DNA of 9,921 bases from SIAJ01 sp036266155 (GTDB lineage Bacteria; Planctomycetota; Planctomycetia; Gemmatales; Gemmataceae). Shown in pieces: positions 5,718 to 9,921 of the stretch. Position 1 is the first letter of the stretch. Each line of letters opens with the position of its first letter. The translations under genes and the position numbers were made by a program. The notes beneath the pieces were generated by a model, which was given only the letters and a program-made list of their open reading frames with translations, was not told the origin of the DNA and did no database searches. The stretch lies in the NCBI GenBank assembly GCA_036266155.1, contig DATANR010000044.1, positions 1-9,921 on the forward strand. The letters run 5' to 3'.

Positions 5718-7157
5718 ATGAGACACGGACGTCTCGCCTCAGCGCTCGCCTTCCTGACCATCACGGGGTTGGCCGCCGCTCAATCTCCCACATCGGACTT
5801 CGCCGTCGAACGCGAACCGGAAACGACGGTCGTCGCCCCGGTGGTCAAACCGGGGCCGATTGCCGCGGCGGTCCTGGCGCTGCCAATGACCGCGGACGAT
5901 CCAAAGACGGCGCCGCCGGCAACGTTGCCCAAGACAGCGACGCAGATGCCGGCGGGCAAGGATGTGCCAACGGTGCCGGCACCCGGTGGCGCTACGCCGC
6001 TGGCGCCGGGCATCGCGGCGCTGCCGCCGGGGGGCGTCGTTTTGACGCCGAATGAAACGGTGGTGATCGGTAATGGCGTGGCTGTCGACCCGTCGTGCTA
6101 CTGGGTGAGTGCCGAGTACATGGCTCTGCGCTTCAAGAAAGACACGGTGCCGCCGCTGGTCACGACCGGCCCAGCCTCGTTCCCAGTCGGCTTCCTGGGC
6201 AACCCGGGCACGCGCGTTCTGTTCGCCGGCGAGCTGGATCAGAACACGCTCTCTGGCGTCCTCCTTCGCGGCGGTATGTGGATGGACGCGTGCCACACGT
6301 GGGGCCTCGAAGTCTCCGGCTTCTGTATACCGGAGCAGAACAACTCGCGCGGATTCAATAGCAATCAGTTCCCGGTGCTGGCTCGCCCGTTCCGCGACGT
6401 GAACCCGGGCGGCCCGAACTCGGAGTTCCTCGCCTTCCCGGGCCTGTCGACGGGCGCCATTACCATTGAAAACAAGACGGAGTTGTGCGGCGCGACGATT
6501 GCGGCTCGCTGTCCGTTCTGGAGCGGCTGCTGCTGGCGCGTCGACGGCGTTGCCGGGCTTGGTTGCCTGGACCTTAAAGAAGAGGTGACCATCGTCGAGA
6601 CGCCGCGCGGCACGCCGAACAACCCGTTTGTCGGCGGAGCGAACACACAGTTCATCGCGACCGACGCGTTCAAGACTCAGAACAAATTCTGCGGCGCCTT
6701 CGCCGGTCTCGAAGCGTCGTACAACTACGGCTGCTGGACGATCGGGGCCCTGGCCAACGTGGGCATCGGTTGCAATCATCAGTCGATCGACATCAACGGC
6801 AACCAGATTGCCATCCCGGCGACCGGACGTCCGTCAACCACCGCCGGCGGCCTGCTGGCGGTGCCGGGCCGGAACATTGGCCGGTTCACCAAGAACGAGT
6901 GCTCCGTCGTGTCGCAGGTCGGCCTGAACCTCGGCTATCAATGCACGGAGCACATCCAAATCTTCGGCGGCTACACCTGCTTGTACTGGACGAACGTGAT
7001 TCGGCCCGGCGAGCAGATTGACCCGGTGCTCGACATCAACCGGATCCCGAACTTCAGCCGCGGTGTGGCCGCCACGTCGAACCGGCCAGTCGCACCGTTC
7101 AACCAGCAGAACTTCTGGGCGCAGGGAGTGAGCTTGGGTGTCCGGTTCAGTTGGTAG
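5718..7157 (+). CDS. BBP7-family outer-membrane beta-barrel protein
   Basis: This 479-aa secreted protein begins with a Sec signal peptide (about residues 1-22; hydrophobic ALAFLTITGLAAA, then QSP). A Pro/Ala/Thr-rich linker (about 24-110) follows. The barrel region (about 124-479) opens with DPSCYWVSAEYMALRFKK. It contains family-like blocks such as GNPGTRVLFAGELDQNTLSG and LLRGGMWMD, many alternating hydrophobic strands, and ends in QGVSLGVRFSW with a terminal aromatic residue typical of barrel assembly. BBP7 proteins (DUF1551-like) are a planctomycete outer-membrane family of unknown cargo. Fourteen cysteines in the mature part are unusual for a Gram-negative porin. The ATG at 5718 is preceded by GGAG with an 8-nt spacer; the in-frame TTG at 5712 is too close to that site. 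A strong terminator follows at 7186. Divergence from xrtE may be coincidental. Confidence 0.9.
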   Translation: MRHGRLASALAFLTITGLAAAQSPTSDFAVEREPETTVVAPVVKPGPIAAAVLALPMTADDPKTAPPATLPKTATQMPAGKDVPTVPAPGGATPLAPGIAALPPGGVVLTPNETVVIGNGVAVDPSCYWVSAEYMALRFKKDTVPPLVTTGPASFPVGFLGNPGTRVLFAGELDQNTLSGVLLRGGMWMDACHTWGLEVSGFCIPEQNNSRGFNSNQFPVLARPFRDVNPGGPNSEFLAFPGLSTGAITIENKTELCGATIAARCPFWSGCCWRVDGVAGLGCLDLKEEVTIVETPRGTPNNPFVGGANTQFIATDAFKTQNKFCGAFAGLEASYNYGCWTIGALANVGIGCNHQSIDINGNQIAIPATGRPSTTAGGLLAVPGRNIGRFTKNECSVVSQVGLNLGYQCTEHIQIFGGYTCLYWTNVIRPGEQIDPVLDINRIPNFSRGVAATSNRPVAPFNQQNFWAQGVSLGVRFSW

Positions 7158-7185
7158 CATAGGTCGCGCGAAAGTCTGTTTCAGC

Positions 7186-7230
7186 AGAGACCGGTACCGC
7201 ATTTGCGGTCCGGTCTCTTGTGTTTGTGTC
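7186..7230 (+). terminator. Intrinsic terminator after the BBP7 gene
   Basis: AGAGACCGG(T)ACCGC (7186-7200) pairs with GCGGTCCGGTCTCT (7205-7218) across an ATTT loop, with one bulged T. A T-rich stretch, TGTGTTTGTGT, follows. It begins 28 nt after the stop codon of the BBP7 gene and separates it from the downstream gene. Confidence 0.85.
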
Positions 7231-7329
7231 TCGACCAAAAACAGATTTCGCTCAGGCCTGAGAGGATGTGTTAATTGGGAATTCTTGTTTGTCCGCAAGA
7301 GTCCGGCAGAATTGTGAACTATGTTGGGA

Positions 7330-7359
7330 TTGACCCAAAACCTGAAATTCATGTATTCG
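7330..7359 (+). promoter_or_regulatory. Possible sigma-70-like promoter for the VPEI-CTERM gene
   Basis: TTGACC (7330-7335) and TATTCG (7354-7359) are separated by 18 bp in a locally AT-rich stretch between the BBP7 terminator and the VPEI-CTERM start. A further TATATT lies at 7360. The -10 match is weak and planctomycete promoters are poorly defined, so this is tentative. Confidence 0.3.
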
Positions 7360-7388
7360 TATATTTAACTGTCTTGCGGAGCCGCTCG

Positions 7389-7709
7389 ATGGGATCCCAG
7401 ATCGCCGTGTTTACGCGAAAAATGCGCACGTCACTGCTGCTTGCAGCCGCGACTTTGTGTTTGATGCTTCTGACTACTCCTGCTTTTGCAGTTTTCCCGG
7501 GAGACGGAGGCGGCGGAGGCGGTGGAGGGGGTGGCGGCGGCAGCAAGGGCGGTGGCGGAGGCGGCGATACCCCGGGCACACATGGGTCTGTGCCGGAGAT
7601 CGGCCTCGGCGCGGCCGCTTCGGCGTTGACCATCCTAGTCGGGGTCACGCTCATCGCCCTCGATCGCCGGCGGCATCGGTCGGCCGTTGTGGAACCGCAG
7701 AAGGCTTGA
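7389..7709 (+). CDS. Glycine-rich secreted protein with VPEIG C-terminal sorting signal (candidate exosortase E substrate)
   Basis: This 106-aa protein has four visible parts. A Sec signal peptide spans about residues 1-34 (TSLLLAAATLCLMLLTTPAFA). A low-complexity stretch (37-60) has runs of 12 and 6 glycines separated by Ser-Lys. Then come VPEI-Gly (68-72) and a hydrophobic helix (about 73-91), and finally DRRRHR (92-97) with a short tail. Signal motif, transmembrane helix and basic cluster form the tripartite PEP-CTERM-like layout; VPEI matches the VPEID-CTERM class processed by exosortase E, encoded about 2 kb away. Cleavage would release or attach a mature piece of only about 35 residues, mostly glycine. 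The ATG at 7389 has GGAG with a 7-nt spacer. The ATG at 7422 gives a shorter signal peptide without a good Shine-Dalgarno, and the upstream extension to 7275 is not protein-like. A terminator follows at once. Pairing with XrtE is inference from motif and proximity. Confidence 0.85.
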   Translation: MGSQIAVFTRKMRTSLLLAAATLCLMLLTTPAFAVFPGDGGGGGGGGGGGGSKGGGGGGDTPGTHGSVPEIGLGAAASALTILVGVTLIALDRRRHRSAVVEPQKA

Positions 7710-7733
7710 TTGCGAATTTGAATCAAACATTTG

Positions 7734-7768
7734 CGGCCGAGCCATCAGTGGCTCGGCCGTTTTGTTTT
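7734..7768 (+). terminator. Intrinsic terminator after the VPEI-CTERM gene
   Basis: CGGCCGAGCCA (7734-7744), loop TCAG and TGGCTCGGCCG (7749-7759) form a perfect 11-bp stem, followed by TTTTGTTTT (7760-7768). It starts 24 nt after the stop codon. The T-run touches the stop of the convergent permease gene, so the stem may also serve the opposite strand, although no T-run is seen on that side. Confidence 0.92.
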
Positions 7769-8879
7769 ACACCAATTGCTTCCGTAACCGTAGCGACGCA
7801 ACCGTGAGCGACACGAGAGCCATCACCCACAAGACGGCCGCATGACGCCACAGTTCGGGCCAGCCGGCGCCACGCAGGATTACGCCTCGGGCCGCATCAA
7901 TCAGCCATGTCGTGGGAATCGCGTTGGCGATCCATTGAAAAAACTTGGGCATGGAATCGAGCGGGAACACATAGCCCGAGAGGAAGATCGACGGCAGGAT
8001 CGTGCCCATCGCCATCTGCCCGGCCGCGTCGCGCGTCTCCGCTCGCGTTGAGATGAGCAGGCCGGCGCCGAGCATCGTCAATACGAATGGCGCTGCCAAG
8101 GCCAGCAACGTCAGGAACGCGCCGCGAATCGGCACGCCGAACGCGTACCGCATCAGCATCGCAATGAAGCAGAATTCGAATACGGTCAGAATCGCGTACG
8201 GCGTCACCTTGCCGAGGATCAATTCGCCGCGGCGGACCGGACTCATGTAAAGTTGCTCGAGAGTGCCCATCTCCTTCTCCTTGACGATGGCCGTTGCCGA
8301 CAGCATGGTCGACATCATCTGACACATGACGACCATCAGGCCCGGGATGAAGAAGTTGGCTGACTTCGTGTCCGGATTGAAGAGAATCCGCGGCCGTGAT
8401 TCGACGGGAAGCGGCCGATCGCCGAGCGCTCGTTGCAGTGACTCGCGTAGAGCGATCGCGTTGCCGGCGGCCACCGCCTCGGCCGCGATGCTCGATACCG
8501 AACCGTCAACGAGCACCTGAATCTCGGCGGTCTGCCCGCTTTCGAGCCGACGCGAGTAATCTTCCGGGATGACGATGCCGACGAGCGCTTCGCCAGAGAC
8601 GATCGACCGATACGCATCGGCGTCCGAGTACACGGTTCGCACAACCGCGAAGTCGCCCGAGTTCTCAAATTGCCGTAAGACGGCCCGGCTCTCTTGCGTG
8701 CGGGCATGGTCGACGATCACCGTTCGCACATCGCGCACGTTGGTGTCGATCGCGTAGCCGAGCAGGAACAACTCGACAATGGGAATGAACAGCGTGAAGA
8801 ACAGCGTCTGCGGGTCGCGGCGAATGTGCCGAAACTCCTTGTGAGCGATCGACCAGACGCGGAGGAGAGCGGGGGACAT
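7767..8879 (-). CDS. ABC-2 type transporter permease
   Basis: This 370-aa membrane subunit belongs to an ABC-2 exporter of the YbhR/YbhS kind. An N-terminal helix (about residues 26-44, after the cytoplasmic HKEFRHIRRDPQT) precedes a large extracytoplasmic domain (about 45-175). Five further membrane segments follow (about 177-198, 226-247, 252-276, 288-305 and 343-362). EKEMGTLEQLYMSPVRRGEL (201-220) is the family's conserved loop after the second helix. It works with the ATPase encoded directly upstream in the same operon. Two ATGs are possible. The ATG at 8891 directly abuts the inverted repeat and has no Shine-Dalgarno. The ATG at 8879 has GAGG with a 5-nt spacer and starts MSPALLRVWSIAHKEF, so it is chosen. 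The substrate cannot be told from sequence; drugs, lipids or polysaccharides are all possible for this family. Confidence 0.92.
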   Translation of the reverse strand: MSPALLRVWSIAHKEFRHIRRDPQTLFFTLFIPIVELFLLGYAIDTNVRDVRTVIVDHARTQESRAVLRQFENSGDFAVVRTVYSDADAYRSIVSGEALVGIVIPEDYSRRLESGQTAEIQVLVDGSVSSIAAEAVAAGNAIALRESLQRALGDRPLPVESRPRILFNPDTKSANFFIPGLMVVMCQMMSTMLSATAIVKEKEMGTLEQLYMSPVRRGELILGKVTPYAILTVFEFCFIAMLMRYAFGVPIRGAFLTLLALAAPFVLTMLGAGLLISTRAETRDAAGQMAMGTILPSIFLSGYVFPLDSMPKFFQWIANAIPTTWLIDAARGVILRGAGWPELWRHAAVLWVMALVSLTVASLRLRKQLV

Positions 8880-8891
8880 GGGGGACCTCAT

Positions 8892-8973
8892 GGCGAGCGG
8901 AGTTGCGTAAGCAACCCGATAATGAGCACGTCATTTGAAACTTCATCGGGTTGCTTACGCAACTCCGCTCGCC
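8892..8973. repeat. REPIN-like inverted repeat between ABC genes
   Basis: Arms 8892-8920 and 8945-8973 are perfect 29-bp reverse complements around a 24-nt spacer. Each arm reads GGCGAGCGGAG, then TTGC-GTAA-GCAA, then CCCGAT, so each arm holds its own small hairpin with GGAG immediately on its outer 5' side. This is the same plan as the element at 3298-3407 but with unrelated sequence. It covers the end of the ATPase gene (stop 8955-8957) and the intercistronic gap before the permease. In mRNA it would form a 29-bp hairpin, which could reduce permease expression relative to ATPase or protect the upstream message. Confidence 0.8.
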
Positions 8974-9890
8974 GCGCGTGATAGTGTCACGAACACATCT
9001 TCCAAATTCGCATTCGTATCGCGAACGATGACGCCCTGAGCCTTCAGGTCGGCGAACGTTTCGCTAACGTCCGCGAGGGCATGGATCGATTCGCCGAAGA
9101 TCGTGGCTTCGTGGACCGTGGTTCGCTTGCGCAGATACGCGAGCAATTCCGCGATGTCCGGGCCGATAATCTCCACGCGCCGCGTGCCTTCCGGCGTCAC
9201 TTGCGGCAGTTTCTTCAACTCACCCGGCGTGCCGACCACCAGCAACTTTGACAGGTACAGATAGCCGACTCGCCCGCAGCGCTCGGCCTCATCCATGTAG
9301 TGCGTTGTGACGACCAGTGTGATCCCGTCGGCCGCGAGGCGGAAGAGCAAGTCCCACAAGTCGCGGCGTGCAACCGGATCAACGCCGGCCGTCGGCTCGT
9401 CGAGGAACACGAGCCGCGGCTCATGCAACAGCGCACAGGCCATCGCGAGCCGTTGTTTCCAGCCTCCCGAGAGTCGGCCGGCCCGGCGATCCAGATACGG
9501 CGCCAGGCCCGTGAGGTTGACGAGGAAGTCCTTTCGCTCGCGGAAGCGATTGCCCGTGATCCCGTAAATGCCCGCATAGAACGCGATATTCTCGACAGCC
9601 GTCAGGTCGGGGTAGAGCGCGAACTTCTGCGACATGTACCCGATGCGGGCACGCACTTTCTCCGCGTTCGTTTTCACATCCTGACCGAGCACGCGGGCCG
9701 AGCCGCCGGCGAGCGGCAAGAGCCCGCATAGGCCGCGAATCAACGTCGTCTTGCCGGACCCATTGGGACCAAGCAAGCCGAACACCTCGCCGGGCTGAAT
9801 CGAAAAGGAAACCCCGTCGACCGCGGTGAACGTCCCGAACCGGATGGTCGCATGATCGATGTCGATGACGGGCTCGGTTCCATTGGGCAC
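8955..9890 (-). CDS. ABC transporter ATP-binding protein (CcmA/YbhF-like)
   Basis: This 311-aa nucleotide-binding subunit has all the expected motifs. They are Walker A GPNGSGKT (41-48), the Q-loop with Gln88 in YMSQKF, the signature LSGGWKQR (140-147), Walker B LVFLDE (160-165) with the D-loop AGVD, and the switch His197 in TTHYMDEAER. Residues from about 225 form the C-terminal extension typical of multidrug-type exporters. It should dimerise and power the permease encoded downstream. The start is GTG at 9890, preceded by GGAG with a 7-nt spacer. The frame is open to the window edge, so a longer product cannot be excluded, but the chosen start gives a normal N-terminus before IDIDHATIRFG. 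The final residues (ASGVA) and the TAA stop are encoded by an arm of the inverted repeat at 8892-8973, which suggests the original C-terminus was replaced by insertion. Confidence 0.93.
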   Translation of the reverse strand: MPNGTEPVIDIDHATIRFGTFTAVDGVSFSIQPGEVFGLLGPNGSGKTTLIRGLCGLLPLAGGSARVLGQDVKTNAEKVRARIGYMSQKFALYPDLTAVENIAFYAGIYGITGNRFRERKDFLVNLTGLAPYLDRRAGRLSGGWKQRLAMACALLHEPRLVFLDEPTAGVDPVARRDLWDLLFRLAADGITLVVTTHYMDEAERCGRVGYLYLSKLLVVGTPGELKKLPQVTPEGTRRVEIIGPDIAELLAYLRKRTTVHEATIFGESIHALADVSETFADLKAQGVIVRDTNANLEDVFVTLSRAASGVA

Positions 9891-9921
9891 GACGAAGCTC
9901 CACGAGGGCGAGCGGTGCTCC

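Noticed and set aside
5739..6779. Long open frame (346 codons) on the minus strand inside the BBP7 gene
   Set aside because: It is antisense to a convincing secreted barrel protein, and its translation is Arg/Ala-rich with no domain, as expected from GC-rich third positions.
8665..8946. Short minus-strand open frame across the ABC intergenic repeat
   Set aside because: It overlaps the permease gene in another frame and begins within the inverted repeat spacer; no independent support.

Overview
The window suggests a GC-rich planctomycete, probably of the Gemmata/Pirellula type. The evidence is a Cys-rich BBP7-type outer-membrane beta-barrel protein, single-pass hypothetical proteins with charged N-termini, an exosortase E/protease fusion, and many palindromic interspersed repeats. 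No rRNA, tRNA or CRISPR was seen, and the assignment rests on protein families only.

Layout. Positions 1-235 hold a coding-like but broken stretch on the minus strand. Positions 293-1689 (minus) hold a two-gene cassette: a protein with two TIR domains in tandem, followed 26 nt later by a small lipoprotein. Sampled lines are about 45-53% GC against about 63% in the next gene, so the cassette looks like acquired, defence-like cargo. It is preceded by a degenerate array of about 21-bp repeats (1702-1840). Next come a single-pass membrane protein (minus, to 2869) and a divergent DUF3817 membrane protein (plus, 2953-3279). A 439-bp convergent intergenic region follows, filled with inverted repeats.

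The centre is a protein-sorting locus. xrtE (minus, 3719-5341) encodes an exosortase fused to a CPBP-family intramembrane protease. A BBP7 outer-membrane protein (plus, 5718-7157) is transcribed divergently from it. Next is a 106-aa glycine-rich secreted protein (plus, 7389-7709) ending in VPEIG, a hydrophobic helix and an Arg-rich tail. That is the tripartite signal expected of an exosortase E (VPEID-CTERM) substrate, so enzyme and candidate substrate lie about 2 kb apart. Both plus-strand genes have convincing hairpin terminators.

The right end (minus, 7767-9890) is a drug/polysaccharide-type ABC-2 exporter pair: an ATPase followed by its permease. A perfect 29-bp inverted repeat sits between them and supplies the last codons and the stop of the ATPase gene.

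The most notable non-coding signal is two unrelated inverted-repeat elements (3298-3407 and 8892-8973) with the same design. Each consists of two arms in opposite orientation, each arm is itself a small hairpin, and each is headed on its outer side by GTAG or GGAG. This matches REP doublets (REPINs) mobilised by RAYT transposases.
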